DNA of 64,000 bases. Origin: Pseudomonas hamedanensis. GTDB lineage: Bacteria; Pseudomonadota; Gammaproteobacteria; Pseudomonadales; Pseudomonadaceae. The notes under the pieces are model-generated. The model made no database searches and was not told the origin of the DNA. It saw only the letters and a list, made by a program, of their open reading frames with translations. A program made the position numbers and the translations under genes. Within the stretch, counting starts at the first letter, position 1. The number at the start of each line of letters is the position of its first letter. Where the stretch lies: NCBI RefSeq assembly GCF_014268595.2, contig NZ_CP077091.1, positions 1,324,501-1,388,500 of the forward strand. The letters run 5' to 3'. Of the stretch, positions 17,104 through 25,844 are shown in pieces.

Positions 17104-19488
17104 TCAATGGGCAAACAACGAGTTGCCCTTCTGTCCTGCCAGTTTCTCAGGCTTGATCAGGAACTTCGCCAGGGCCGGCAGCAGCCACAGCGCACCGAAC
17201 ATGTTCCACAGCAGCATGAACGTCAGCATCAGGCCCATGTCGGCCTGGAACTTGATGGCCGAGAAGATCCAGGTGCACACGCCAATCGCCAGGCACAGGC
17301 CGGTGAACAGCACGGCTTTACCGGTGGATTTCAGCGTCTGGTAATAGGCTTCCTGCAACGGCAACCCGGCACGCAGGAAACTTTCCAGGCGGCTGTAGAT
17401 GTAGATGCCGTAGTCGACGCCAATCCCCACCCCCAGCGCCACCACCGGCAGGGTTGCGACTTTCACGCCGATACCCATGAACGCCATCAGCGCGTTGCCG
17501 AGTACCGAAGTCAGCACCAGCGGCAGGACGATGCACAGGGTCGCCGCCCATGAGCGGAAGGTGATCATGCACATCACCGCCACGCAGATGTACACCAGAA
17601 TCAGGATGGTCAGCTCAGCCTGTTTGATGACTTCGTTGGTGGCCGCTTCGATCCCGGCGTTACCGGCGGCGAGGATAAATTCCAGGCCGTCCTTGTTGTT
17701 CTCCTTGGCGAATTCCTGCACGGCGTGCACGGCACGGTCGAGGGTTTCGGCCTTGTGGTCGTTGAGGAACACGAGAACCGGCGCCAGCGAGCAACTGTTG
17801 TTGTACAGGCCATCGGCGCGGGCGATCGAGTTGTTCAGCACGTCCGGGTTGCGCGACAGGGTTTCCCATTTCAGGTTGCCCTCGTTCATGCCCTTGATCA
17901 TCTGCTTGGACACGGTCACCAGCGAGATTGCCGACTGCACGCCCTCGGTGTTCTGCATCTTCCACATCAACTGATCGATCGGCGCCATGGCTTCGTAGCG
18001 CGAGCAGCCTTCAGCCTTGGTCTTGACCATCACCACCAGCACGTCGGAGCTGGTCGAGTAGTTGCTGATGATGAAGTTGTTGTCTTTGTTGTAGCGCGAG
18101 TCCGGGCGCAGTTCCGGCGCGCCCTGGTCGAGGTCGCCGATCTTCAGGTTCTGGCTGTACCAGAGGCCGCCACCGAAGGCGATCAGCGCCAGCGCTACCG
18201 AAATCGGCGCGACCTTCGGGCTGGCGAAGTTCGACAGCAGACGCCAGAACGGATGCTCGCGATTCGCGTCCTTCTTGCTCTTGGCAATTGCGCGCTTGCT
18301 GATGCCGACGTAGGAAATGGCAACCGGTAGCAGGATCAGATTGGTGAACACGATCACCGCCACGCCGATGGACGCGCCGATCGCCAGTTCACGGATCACA
18401 CCGATGTCGATGATCAGCAGGGTGATGAAGCCCACCGCGTCCGCCAGAATTGCGATCATCCCCGGCAGGAACAACTGACGGAAGGTGCGGCGCGCGGCGG
18501 TCAGGGCGTTGTCCGCTTCGCTGGACTGCAGAGCGATACCGTTGATCTTCTGCACACCGTGGGAAATACCGATGGCGAAAATCAGGAACGGCACCAGCAT
18601 CGAGTACGGATCAAGCCCGAAGCCAAAAAAGTGCATCAAGCCGAGCTGCCAGACCACCGCCACCAGCGTCGTGCTCAGCACCGCGATAGTGCTGCGCAAG
18701 CAGTTGGTGAACCACAGCAGCAGGATCAGAGTGATGACGAAAGCGATGCCGAAGAACAGCACCACCATCACCAGACCGTCGATCAGGTCACCGACCTTCT
18801 TGGCGAAACCGACGATGTGAATCTTGATGTTGGGGTTCTGCGCTTCGAACTTGTTGCGGATCTTGTCTTCCAGTTCATGGGAGAACTTGCGGTAGTCCAG
18901 CGCCAGCAACTTGCCCTGATCCTGCGGGTCCGGGTACGCCTCAAGCAGCGGAATGTCGACAATGCTCGACTTGAAATCGTTGGCGACCAGACGTCCGACC
19001 TGACCGGACTTGAGCACGTTGTTGCGCAGCAGGTCGAGGCTGTCCTGGGAGCCGTTGTAGCTCTGCGGAATCACTTCACCGCCGGCGAAACCCTCTTCGG
19101 TCACTTCGGTCCAGCGTACGCTCGGGCTCCACAACGATTTCAGGCCGGAACGGTCGACGCCGGAAATGTAGAACACTTCGTCGTTGATCTGGCGCAGGGT
19201 CTCCATGTATTCCTTGGAGAAGATGTCGCCGTCAGTGGCTTCCACCGAAATACGCACGGTGTTACCCAAGTTCGCCAGATCGTTACGGTGTTCCATCATC
19301 TTTTCGATGAACGGATGCTGCAGCGGGATCATTTTTTCGAAACTGGTGGACGGCCGGATCAGCGTGGCCTGCCAGAACAGAAAAATGCTCACCACCAGAC
19401 AGATCAGAATCACGGCCGGGCGGTTGTTGAAGATCAGGCGCTCGAGCACCGTCGCCTTTTCCTGCTGAGGAGTGATCAAGGAAGTCAT
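17104..19488 (-). CDS. RND/MMPL family transporter
   Basis: A 794-residue inner-membrane protein. One N-terminal helix and a large periplasmic loop (about residues 50-230) precede a block of helices (VMVVLFFGIAFVITLILLLWF onward). A second loop and a second block with GVGIGVDYGIYIYSRLES follow, the usual duplicated MMPL layout with a charged residue in helix 4. Such proteins move hydrophobic substrates such as hopanoids, lipids or siderophore lipids. The partner gene encodes a YCF48 propeller protein. In Pseudomonas these often sit with DUF1302/DUF1329 genes, which are absent here. Substrate unknown. Confidence 0.82.
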   Translation of the reverse strand: MTSLITPQQEKATVLERLIFNNRPAVILICLVVSIFLFWQATLIRPSTSFEKMIPLQHPFIEKMMEHRNDLANLGNTVRISVEATDGDIFSKEYMETLRQINDEVFYISGVDRSGLKSLWSPSVRWTEVTEEGFAGGEVIPQSYNGSQDSLDLLRNNVLKSGQVGRLVANDFKSSIVDIPLLEAYPDPQDQGKLLALDYRKFSHELEDKIRNKFEAQNPNIKIHIVGFAKKVGDLIDGLVMVVLFFGIAFVITLILLLWFTNCLRSTIAVLSTTLVAVVWQLGLMHFFGFGLDPYSMLVPFLIFAIGISHGVQKINGIALQSSEADNALTAARRTFRQLFLPGMIAILADAVGFITLLIIDIGVIRELAIGASIGVAVIVFTNLILLPVAISYVGISKRAIAKSKKDANREHPFWRLLSNFASPKVAPISVALALIAFGGGLWYSQNLKIGDLDQGAPELRPDSRYNKDNNFIISNYSTSSDVLVVMVKTKAEGCSRYEAMAPIDQLMWKMQNTEGVQSAISLVTVSKQMIKGMNEGNLKWETLSRNPDVLNNSIARADGLYNNSCSLAPVLVFLNDHKAETLDRAVHAVQEFAKENNKDGLEFILAAGNAGIEAATNEVIKQAELTILILVYICVAVMCMITFRSWAATLCIVLPLVLTSVLGNALMAFMGIGVKVATLPVVALGVGIGVDYGIYIYSRLESFLRAGLPLQEAYYQTLKSTGKAVLFTGLCLAIGVCTWIFSAIKFQADMGLMLTFMLLWNMFGALWLLPALAKFLIKPEKLAGQKGNSLFAH

Positions 19489-20528
19489 AGCCCCGCCTTC
19501 TTGTTATTAGTCTCGGCACCGTTTGGCTGGGTGAGGTGTACACCGCCCTGCCCGCTCAGGATCAGATTGCCGTCGCCGGCGGCAGTGACCGACGACAGCG
19601 AAATGCGGTCCGGGCGGTTGAACACGCTGAAGGTCTCGCCGTTGTCGCTGCTGCTGATCACTGAGCCGCCGTTACCGACGATGATGATCGAGCCATCTTC
19701 AAGCACCGTGCCGCCGGAGAGGCCGAATTCCAGCGCACCCCGTGCGGCTTTCAGTTCGACCTGTTCCCAGGTGCTGCCAAAATCAGTGGAGCGGTAGAGG
19801 TTGCCGCGCAAGCCATAGGCCAACAGGGTCTGCGCCTGCGCCGTGCCGATCACGCCGAACAGCGAACCTTCGTACGGGCCTTCGAGTTTTTCCCAGGTCT
19901 GGCCGTCGTCGGCAGAGCGGAACATGCTGCCGGACTCGCCGACGATGAACAGCCCGGCGTCTTTCACGGCGGCGACGGCATTGAGGTGGAACTGGTCTTC
20001 GTTGTCGAGACGATCGCTGACGTCTTCCCAGTGCTTGCCGCCGTCAGTGGTTTCCAGCAGCGTGCCGTAGGCGCCCACGGCAAAGCCGCTGCTGGCGTCC
20101 TTGAACCAGACGTCGAGCAGCGGCGATTCGCGTGCAAGGTCTTCGAATTGTTTGGTCCAGGTCAGACCGCCGTCGGCGCTGGCGAGAATCTGCGCGTCAT
20201 GGCCGACCGCCCAACCGTTTTTGTCATCGACGAAATACACCGCGGTGAGCAGTTGCCGGGTCGGCACCTTGGCCTGGGTCCAGGTCTTGCCCTGGTCATC
20301 GGAATAGAGAATGTGTCCGCGATCCCCGACCGCGACCAGGCGCGCGCCGGCGTGGACGACATCGAGTATCAGGCTTTTCGCGGCCTTGGCCGATTCGGTG
20401 GAATAGACCACATCAGCCGGGGCCTCGGCGGCAAACACAGGTGCCGACAACGTGGCAAAGCCCAGCAGCGAGAGTGCTGTGGCCAGCAACGCGGTGTTGC
20501 GTAACGCCGGCGGGCGGCAACGACTCAT
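19485..20528 (-). CDS. Periplasmic YCF48-related beta-propeller protein
   Basis: A 347-residue protein with a signal peptide (LLATALSLLGFATLSAPVFAA) and repeated bacterial-neuraminidase-like Asp-box motifs: DDQGKTW, ADGGLTW, TDGGKHW, DDGQTWEKL, DFGSTWEQ and DNGETF. These define a roughly seven-bladed YCF48/HCF136-like propeller. The stop overlaps the RND start by four bases, so the two proteins are made together; the propeller probably assists or gates the transporter in the periplasm. Photosystem functions known for the plant and cyanobacterial members do not apply here. Confidence 0.8.
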   Translation of the reverse strand: MSRCRPPALRNTALLATALSLLGFATLSAPVFAAEAPADVVYSTESAKAAKSLILDVVHAGARLVAVGDRGHILYSDDQGKTWTQAKVPTRQLLTAVYFVDDKNGWAVGHDAQILASADGGLTWTKQFEDLARESPLLDVWFKDASSGFAVGAYGTLLETTDGGKHWEDVSDRLDNEDQFHLNAVAAVKDAGLFIVGESGSMFRSADDGQTWEKLEGPYEGSLFGVIGTAQAQTLLAYGLRGNLYRSTDFGSTWEQVELKAARGALEFGLSGGTVLEDGSIIIVGNGGSVISSSDNGETFSVFNRPDRISLSSVTAAGDGNLILSGQGGVHLTQPNGAETNNKKAGL

Positions 20529-20744
20529 AGACCTTCCCCTATTTATTATTGTTGGGCCATCGGGCCTTCAAGGGCGCCGCAAGTGTGCTGCTGTGATGGC
20601 TGGTCAGAAGCATAGTCCTGAAACCCGCAATCCAGAGCCACTTCGGAAGCTGGCTCATCCTATCGGGCTTTGTAAATGTCTGACAATCGGCGCCACGTTA
20701 TCTTTTGTTAACCGCAAGCGGCCGCTGTCGCCAACGCATTCCCC

Positions 20745-20834
20745 TGTGGGAGCGAGCTTGCTCGCGAAGGCGTCGTTTCAGTCAACATCTTCATTGCCTG
20801 ACCCACCGCTTTCGCGAGCAAGCTCGCTCCCACA
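20745..20834. repeat. REP doublet (REPIN-like), GTGGGAGCGAGC variant
   Basis: TGTGGGAGCGAGCTTGCTCG and its complement surround a spacer with GAAGGCG. It is the main content of 20529-20930, which also holds the upstream promoter of the YCF48 gene. Confidence 0.88.
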
Positions 20835-20908
20835 AGGGTCGGAGGTGATCTCAGGATTTTGTGGTGGACGTGAATGCGCAGCCATTCGGAGGATGGATGA
20901 CGCAATTT

Positions 20909-20948
20909 TTGCGGTGGGACTTGCAGGATCGGTATTATGGTATACCAT
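20909..20948 (+). promoter_or_regulatory. Promoter and GntR operator of the DUF1185-ALDH operon
   Basis: A possible -35 TTGCGG (20909-20914) and -10 TATTAT (20933-20938) are 18 bp apart. The perfect 12-bp palindrome ATGGTATACCAT (20937-20948) overlaps the -10. The 16-mer GTATTATGGTATACCA recurs exactly at 26838-26853, and a one-mismatch copy lies at 28196-28220. Confidence 0.65.
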
Positions 20949-20987
20949 CAGACGCACAGACACTCTCAATCCCCAACGGAGCAGCTC

Positions 20988-21578
20988 ATGAGTTTCGAAA
21001 TTCGCAAGATCGTCAGCTATGTCGAAGAAACCTTCATCGAAGGCGGCAAAGCCACTGACAAGCCGGTAACCATGGTCGGCCTCGCCGTGGTGATGAAGAA
21101 CCCGTGGGTGGGCAACGGTTTTGTCGAAGACCTCAAGCCGCAGATTCGCGCCAACTGCTCTGACCTCGGCGCAATGATGGTCGAGCGTCTCGTCGGCATT
21201 ATCGGTGGCGCGGAAAAGATCGAGGCTTACGGCAAAGCGGCGGTGGTCGGCGCTGACGGCGAGATCGAGCACGCTTCGGCGGTGATCCACACCCTGCGCT
21301 TCGGCAATCACTACCGCGAAGCGGTGAAAGCCAAGAGCTACCTGAGCTTCACCAACAAGCGCGGCGGTCCGGGCACTTCGATTCAGATCCCGATGATGCA
21401 CAAGGACGACGAAGGCCTGCGTTCGCACTACATCACCCTGGAAATGCAGATTGAAGACGCGCCGCGTGCCGACGAAATCGTCGTTGTGCTCGGTTGCGCC
21501 GACGGTGGTCGTCTGCACCCGCGCATCGGCAACCGCTACATCGATCTGGAAGAACTGGCCGCCGAAAAAGCCCAGTAA
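20988..21578 (+). CDS. Amino acid synthesis family protein (DUF1185)
   Basis: A 196-residue protein. ATG 20988 was chosen because GGAG lies 7 bases upstream and because the longer frame would run through the operator. Features include MSFEIRKIVSYVEETFIEGG, VVMKNPWVGNGFVEDLKP and the C-terminal VVLGCADGGRLHPRIGNRY. I recognise this as the DUF1185 'amino acid synthesis' family, whose structure is bacterial-chorismate-mutase-like but whose reaction is unknown. It is first in a tight operon with a hydrolase, an aldehyde dehydrogenase and a flavin reductase. Confidence 0.8.
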   Translation: MSFEIRKIVSYVEETFIEGGKATDKPVTMVGLAVVMKNPWVGNGFVEDLKPQIRANCSDLGAMMVERLVGIIGGAEKIEAYGKAAVVGADGEIEHASAVIHTLRFGNHYREAVKAKSYLSFTNKRGGPGTSIQIPMMHKDDEGLRSHYITLEMQIEDAPRADEIVVVLGCADGGRLHPRIGNRYIDLEELAAEKAQ

Positions 21579-21610
21579 TCACAACAAGAAAGGCATTGCA
21601 GGAGCGCTCC

Positions 21611-22444
21611 ATGATTCGGCTCACCGCTGAACTCACCCCGGCTGGCACCAGTTACCTGGCGACTGGCCAAGGCCAGCCCGTGGTCTTGATCCACGGCGTG
21701 GGCCTGAACAAAGAAATGTGGGGCGGGCAGATTGTCGGCCTCGCCAGCCAGTATCAGGTGATCGCCTACGACATGCTTGGCCACGGCGCCAGCCCGCGAC
21801 CGGCCAGTGGCACCGACCTGCTCGGTTATGCCGATCAGTTGCTTGAGCTGCTCGACCATCTGAACCTGCCGCAGGCGGCGGTGATCGGTTTCTCCATGGG
21901 CGGCCTGGTCGCGCGGGCCTTCGCCCTGCACTACCCGCAGCGCCTGCAAAGCCTGGTGGTCCTGAACAGCGTGTTCAATCGCAGCGAAGAACAGCGCGCC
22001 GGCGTCATTGCCCGTACCGCGCAGGCCGCCGAGCATGGCCCCGACGCCAATGCAGAAGCGGCGCTGTCGCGCTGGTTCAGCCGTGAATATCAGGCGGCCA
22101 ACCCGGCGCAGATCGCGGCGCTACGCCAGACCCTGGCGAACAACGATCCGCAGGGTTATCTGACCACTTACGAACTGTTCGCCACCCAAGACATGTACCG
22201 CGCCGACGACCTGAGCAGCATTCAGGCGCCGACGCTGATCGCCACTGGCGAACTCGACCCGGGATCGACCCCGGAAATGGCCGAGCAACTGGCCCGGCGC
22301 ATCCCCGGTGCGAAGGTTGCCGTGCTGCCCGAGCAACGGCATATGATGCCGGTAGAGTCGCCGCGTCTGGTCAACCAGATGCTGCTCGAATTTCTCCAAT
22401 TCGCAAACGCCCGACAAAACCATATAAAGGGGATCGTTGCATGA
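21611..22444 (+). CDS. Alpha/beta hydrolase
   Basis: A 277-residue protein. The oxyanion motif is HGVGLNKEMW, the nucleophile elbow GFSMGG places Ser95, the acid is probably in GELDPGSTPE, and the catalytic His is in LPEQRHMMPVE. The fold and length match the 3-oxoadipate enol-lactonase/RutD group of C-C or C-N hydrolases. It starts after GGAG at 21600 and overlaps the ALDH start (ATGA). It probably acts on a ring-opened or carbamate-like intermediate before the aldehyde dehydrogenase step; the substrate is unknown. Confidence 0.85.
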   Translation: MIRLTAELTPAGTSYLATGQGQPVVLIHGVGLNKEMWGGQIVGLASQYQVIAYDMLGHGASPRPASGTDLLGYADQLLELLDHLNLPQAAVIGFSMGGLVARAFALHYPQRLQSLVVLNSVFNRSEEQRAGVIARTAQAAEHGPDANAEAALSRWFSREYQAANPAQIAALRQTLANNDPQGYLTTYELFATQDMYRADDLSSIQAPTLIATGELDPGSTPEMAEQLARRIPGAKVAVLPEQRHMMPVESPRLVNQMLLEFLQFANARQNHIKGIVA

Positions 22445-23922
22445 CGCTCGCACGCTTCCAGATGTGCATCGGCGGAGAATGGGTCGACGCCCTCTCCGGC
22501 AAGACTTTCGAAAGCATCAACCCGGCCTCCGCCCAAGCCTGGGCCGAACTGCCCGACGCCGATGAAGCGGACGTCGAACGCGCCGTGCAAGCGGCGCAAA
22601 CTGCCTTCGACAGCCTGGCGTGGCGCGGCCTGACCGCCACCGCTCGCGGCAAACTGCTGCGCCGCCTCGGCGACCTGATCGCCGAAAACAAGGAACACCT
22701 GGCGCAGCTGGAGAGCCGCGACAACGGCAAGCTGATCCGCGAAACCCGTGGTCAAGTCAGCTATCTGCCAGAGTTCTTTCATTACACCGCTGGCCTCGCC
22801 GACAAGCTCGAAGGCGGCACGCTGCCGCTGGACAAGCCCGACCTGTTTGCCTACACCGTGCACGAAGCGATGGGTGTGGTCGCCGCGATCATTCCGTGGA
22901 ACAGCCCGCTGTACCTCACTGCAATCAAACTGGCCCCGGCCCTCGCCGCCGGCAACACGATTGTGATCAAGCCGTCCGAGCATGCGTCGGCCACCATTCT
23001 GGAGCTGGCACGTCTGGCCCTTGAGGCCGGGATTCCGCCGGGGGTCGTCAACGTCGTCACCGGTTACGGCCCAAGCACCGGCGCCGCCCTCACCCGTCAT
23101 CCGCTGATCCGCAAGATCGCCTTCACCGGCGGCGCGGCAACGGCCCGGCATGTGGTGCGCAGCAGCGCCGAAAACTTCGCCAAGCTGTCGCTGGAACTGG
23201 GCGGCAAATCGCCGAACATCATTTTCGCCGACGCCGATCTCGACAGCGCGATCAACGGCGCGATTGCCGGGATCTACGCCGCTTCAGGGCAGAGCTGCGT
23301 GTCCGGATCGCGTTTGCTGGTGCAGGACGAAATCTACGACGAGTTCGTCAATCGTCTGGTCGAACGCGCTCAGCGCATCCGCATCGGCAACCCGCAGGAA
23401 GACCACAGCGAAATGGGCCCGATGGCTACCGCGCAGCAACTGGCGGTGGTCGAAGGTCTGGTCGCCGATGCCATTGCCGAAGGCGCGCGTCTGCGCACCG
23501 GCGGCAAGCGTCCGGCCGGGCTTGGCGAAGGCTGGTTCTACGAGCCGACGCTGTTCGAGTGTGACCGCAACTCGATGAAGATCATGCAGGAGGAAGTCTT
23601 CGGCCCGGTAGCCTCGGTCATTCGCTTCAAAGACGAAGCCGAAGCGCTGGCCATCGCCAACGACTCGCAGTTCGGCCTCGCCGCCGGCATCTGGACCCGC
23701 GATCTCGGTCGTGCCCATCGTCTGGCGCGCGATGTGCGCTCGGGCATCATCTGGGTCAACACTTACCGCGCGGTCTCGGCGATGGCGCCGATCGGCGGCT
23801 TCAAGAACAGTGGCTATGGACGCGAAAGCGGCATCGATTCGGTGCTGGCCTACACCGAACTGAAAACGGTGTGGATCAACCTCTCTCAGGCGCCGATGCC
23901 TGATCCGTTTGTGATGCGCTAG
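22441..23922 (+). CDS. Aldehyde dehydrogenase family protein
   Basis: A 493-residue NAD(P)-dependent enzyme. It shows IPWNSPLYLTAIKLAPALAA, the cofactor loop FTGGAATARHV, the general base LELGGKSPN, the nucleophile Cys286 in SGQSCVSGSR, and EEVFGPVASVIRF near the C-terminus. It is a canonical member of the family with all catalytic residues. Translationally coupled to the hydrolase and 12 bp before the flavin reductase, it probably oxidises a semialdehyde made in this pathway. The substrate cannot be told from sequence. Confidence 0.88.
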   Translation: MTLARFQMCIGGEWVDALSGKTFESINPASAQAWAELPDADEADVERAVQAAQTAFDSLAWRGLTATARGKLLRRLGDLIAENKEHLAQLESRDNGKLIRETRGQVSYLPEFFHYTAGLADKLEGGTLPLDKPDLFAYTVHEAMGVVAAIIPWNSPLYLTAIKLAPALAAGNTIVIKPSEHASATILELARLALEAGIPPGVVNVVTGYGPSTGAALTRHPLIRKIAFTGGAATARHVVRSSAENFAKLSLELGGKSPNIIFADADLDSAINGAIAGIYAASGQSCVSGSRLLVQDEIYDEFVNRLVERAQRIRIGNPQEDHSEMGPMATAQQLAVVEGLVADAIAEGARLRTGGKRPAGLGEGWFYEPTLFECDRNSMKIMQEEVFGPVASVIRFKDEAEALAIANDSQFGLAAGIWTRDLGRAHRLARDVRSGIIWVNTYRAVSAMAPIGGFKNSGYGRESGIDSVLAYTELKTVWINLSQAPMPDPFVMR

Positions 23923-23934
23923 GAGTCCTGCGAA

Positions 23935-24420
23935 ATGATTGAACCCGGCATTTACAAAGACGTCATGAGTTCGTTCCCGTCCGGCGTCACGGTGGTCACC
24001 ACCCTCGACCCGGACGGCGGCATCGCCGGCATCACCGCCAGCGCCTTCAGCGCGCTGTCGATTGATCCGGCGCTGGTGCTGTTCTGCCCCAATTACGCCT
24101 CCGACACCTACCCGGTGCTGCGTGACAGCAAGAAATTCGCCATTCATTTGCTCTCTGCCGAACAGACCGCCGAAGCCTACGCGTTCGCCGGTAAAGGCAA
24201 GGACAAGGCTAAAAACATCGAGTGGCATTTGAGCGAACTGGGCAACCCGATCCTGGCCAAGGCCACGGCGATCATCGAGTGCGAATTGTGGCGCGAATAC
24301 GACGGCGGCGACCACGCGATCATTGTTGGCGCGGTGAAGAACCTGATCCTGCCGGCGCAACCGGTGACGCCGATGATTTATCACAAGGGCAAGCTCGGTG
24401 CGTTGCCGACCCTGACCTGA
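23935..24420 (+). CDS. Flavin reductase family protein (RutF/HpaC type)
   Basis: A 161-residue FMN-binding split-barrel protein: MSSFPSGVTVVTTLDPDGG, GITASAFSALSIDPALVLFC and DHAIIVGAVKNL are the flavin-binding core of short-chain NAD(P)H:flavin reductases. Such enzymes supply reduced FMN or FAD to a two-component monooxygenase. No monooxygenase gene is present in this window, so its partner must be elsewhere or its role differs. It is last in the operon that starts at 20988; a palindromic repeat follows. Confidence 0.85.
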   Translation: MIEPGIYKDVMSSFPSGVTVVTTLDPDGGIAGITASAFSALSIDPALVLFCPNYASDTYPVLRDSKKFAIHLLSAEQTAEAYAFAGKGKDKAKNIEWHLSELGNPILAKATAIIECELWREYDGGDHAIIVGAVKNLILPAQPVTPMIYHKGKLGALPTLT

Positions 24421-24455
24421 TTGCCCCACCCAACTCCCACTGTGGAACTACCCAT

Positions 24456-24588
24456 TGTGGTGAGGGGATTTATCCCCGTCCGGCTGCGAAGCAGTCGTAA
24501 AACCATTGCACGCGGAATGTCTGGCAAATCGCGGTTACAGGTATTGGGGGTGCTTCGCACCCCGTCGGGGATAAATCCCCTCACCACA
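24456..24588. repeat. Palindromic repeat, family A (copy 2) with perfect 23-bp arms
   Basis: The arms at 24456-24478 (TGTGGTGAGGGG, then ATTTATCCCCG) and 24566-24588 are exact complements, flanking an 87-bp centre. It separates the flavin reductase gene from the CMD gene and is a likely transcript-end structure. Confidence 0.8.
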
Positions 24589-24631
24589 GGGTTAATTTCT
24601 AACAAGTGAATGTGTGTTGACTGGAGGATTT

Positions 24632-25036
24632 ATGAGTAACGAAAAATACGAAAAAGGCCTGAAGATTCGCACGCAAGTATTGGGCGAAGCCTATGTGCAA
24701 CGCTCTATAGAGAACGCCGACGACTTCACCCGCCCGCTGCAGGAAATGGTCACCGAATACTGCTGGGGCCATGTCTGGGGCCGCGAGGGTTTGTCGCTCA
24801 AGGAGCGCAGCATGATCAACCTGGCGATGATCTCGGCGCTCAACCGCCCGCACGAACTCAAGCTGCATGTGCGTGGCGCCTTGCGTAACGGCCTGAGTCG
24901 TGAGCAAATACGCGAAATTCTCCTTCAGGTCGGCATTTATTGCGGCGTTCCGGCAGCCGTGGACAGTTTCCGGCTGGCCCGTGAAGCCTTTGCCGAAGCC
25001 GACGCCGAGGCCTCAGTCAACCCCTCGGCTGTTTAG
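24632..25036 (+). CDS. Carboxymuconolactone decarboxylase family protein
   Basis: A 134-residue all-helical protein; ATG 24632 follows a strong TGGAGG. WGHVWGREGLSLKERSMINL, LNRPHELKLHVRGALRNGLS and EILLQVGIYCGVPAAVDSFR are the CMD/AhpD-like fold. PcaC-type members act on gamma-carboxymuconolactone, but the CxxC of AhpD peroxidases is missing. The gene lies between the ALDH operon and the GntR gene and probably serves the same pathway. Confidence 0.85.
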   Translation: MSNEKYEKGLKIRTQVLGEAYVQRSIENADDFTRPLQEMVTEYCWGHVWGREGLSLKERSMINLAMISALNRPHELKLHVRGALRNGLSREQIREILLQVGIYCGVPAAVDSFRLAREAFAEADAEASVNPSAV

Positions 25037-25078
25037 ATGCCCGTCTGGCATGGACAGCCAACTTAAAGAGCGGACCCT

Positions 25079-25843
25079 ATGAAACGCCAGCCACTCGACG
25101 ACAGCTTCAAGGTCAATCGCAACCCCGTTACCCTGCGCGAAATCGTGTTGGACAAACTGCGTAGCGCGATCATGAATTTCCAGCTCATGCCAGGCGATCG
25201 TCTGGTTGAACGCGACCTGTGCGATCGGCTCGGTGTCAGCCGCACTTCGGTGCGCGAAGCCTTGCGTCACCTTGAATCCGAAGGCCTGGTGGAGTTCGCC
25301 GACGCCAAAGGCCCGCGTGTGGCGATCATCACCCTGGCCGATGCCGTCGATATCTACGAGTTGCGCTGCGTGCTCGAAGGCCTGATCGTGCAGCTGTTCA
25401 CCCTGCGCGCCAAGGCCAAGGACATCAAGGCCCTGGAAAAAGCCCTCGACGACAACCGCAAGGCGCTCAAGGATGGCGAACTGCAGCAAGTGATCGACTC
25501 GGTGCAGGGCTTCTACGACGTGCTGCTCGAAGGCTCGGGCAACCATGTCGCGGCCACGCAGTTGCGGCAGTTGCAGGCGCGCATCAGCTATCTGCGCGCG
25601 ACCTCGGTGTCGCAGGAAAACCGCCGCGGCGCGAGCAATCACGAGATGGAAAAAATGGTCGAGGCGATCAAGAGCGGCGATCCGCTGGCGGCGCATCAGG
25701 CGTGTGTCGATCACGTCCGCGCCGCCGCTGCCGTGGCCCTCGATTACCTCAAGCGCAAGCAGGAAGAAACCGGCGTCGCCGTAAAAGGCACCCCGGCGAT
25801 CACCCTGCCGATTGCGCTGAAAGAACCGCGCATCGGTCACTGA
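25079..25843 (+). CDS. GntR family transcriptional regulator (FCD domain)
   Basis: A 254-residue protein. The winged helix (about residues 15-85) includes LMPGDRLVERDLCDRLGVS and RTSVREALRHLESEGLVEF, followed by an FCD helical domain (YELRCVLEGLIVQLF; NHEMEKMVEAIKSGD). It is the only regulator in this cluster. Nearly identical palindromes TATTATGGTATACCA lie in three promoters around it (20937, 26843, 28196), so it is the obvious candidate to control the ALDH operon, the DUF1330/RibBA divergent pair and the ABC importer. Its stop is one base from the Nudix start. Confidence 0.87.
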   Translation: MKRQPLDDSFKVNRNPVTLREIVLDKLRSAIMNFQLMPGDRLVERDLCDRLGVSRTSVREALRHLESEGLVEFADAKGPRVAIITLADAVDIYELRCVLEGLIVQLFTLRAKAKDIKALEKALDDNRKALKDGELQQVIDSVQGFYDVLLEGSGNHVAATQLRQLQARISYLRATSVSQENRRGASNHEMEKMVEAIKSGDPLAAHQACVDHVRAAAAVALDYLKRKQEETGVAVKGTPAITLPIALKEPRIGH

Positions 25844-25844
25844 C

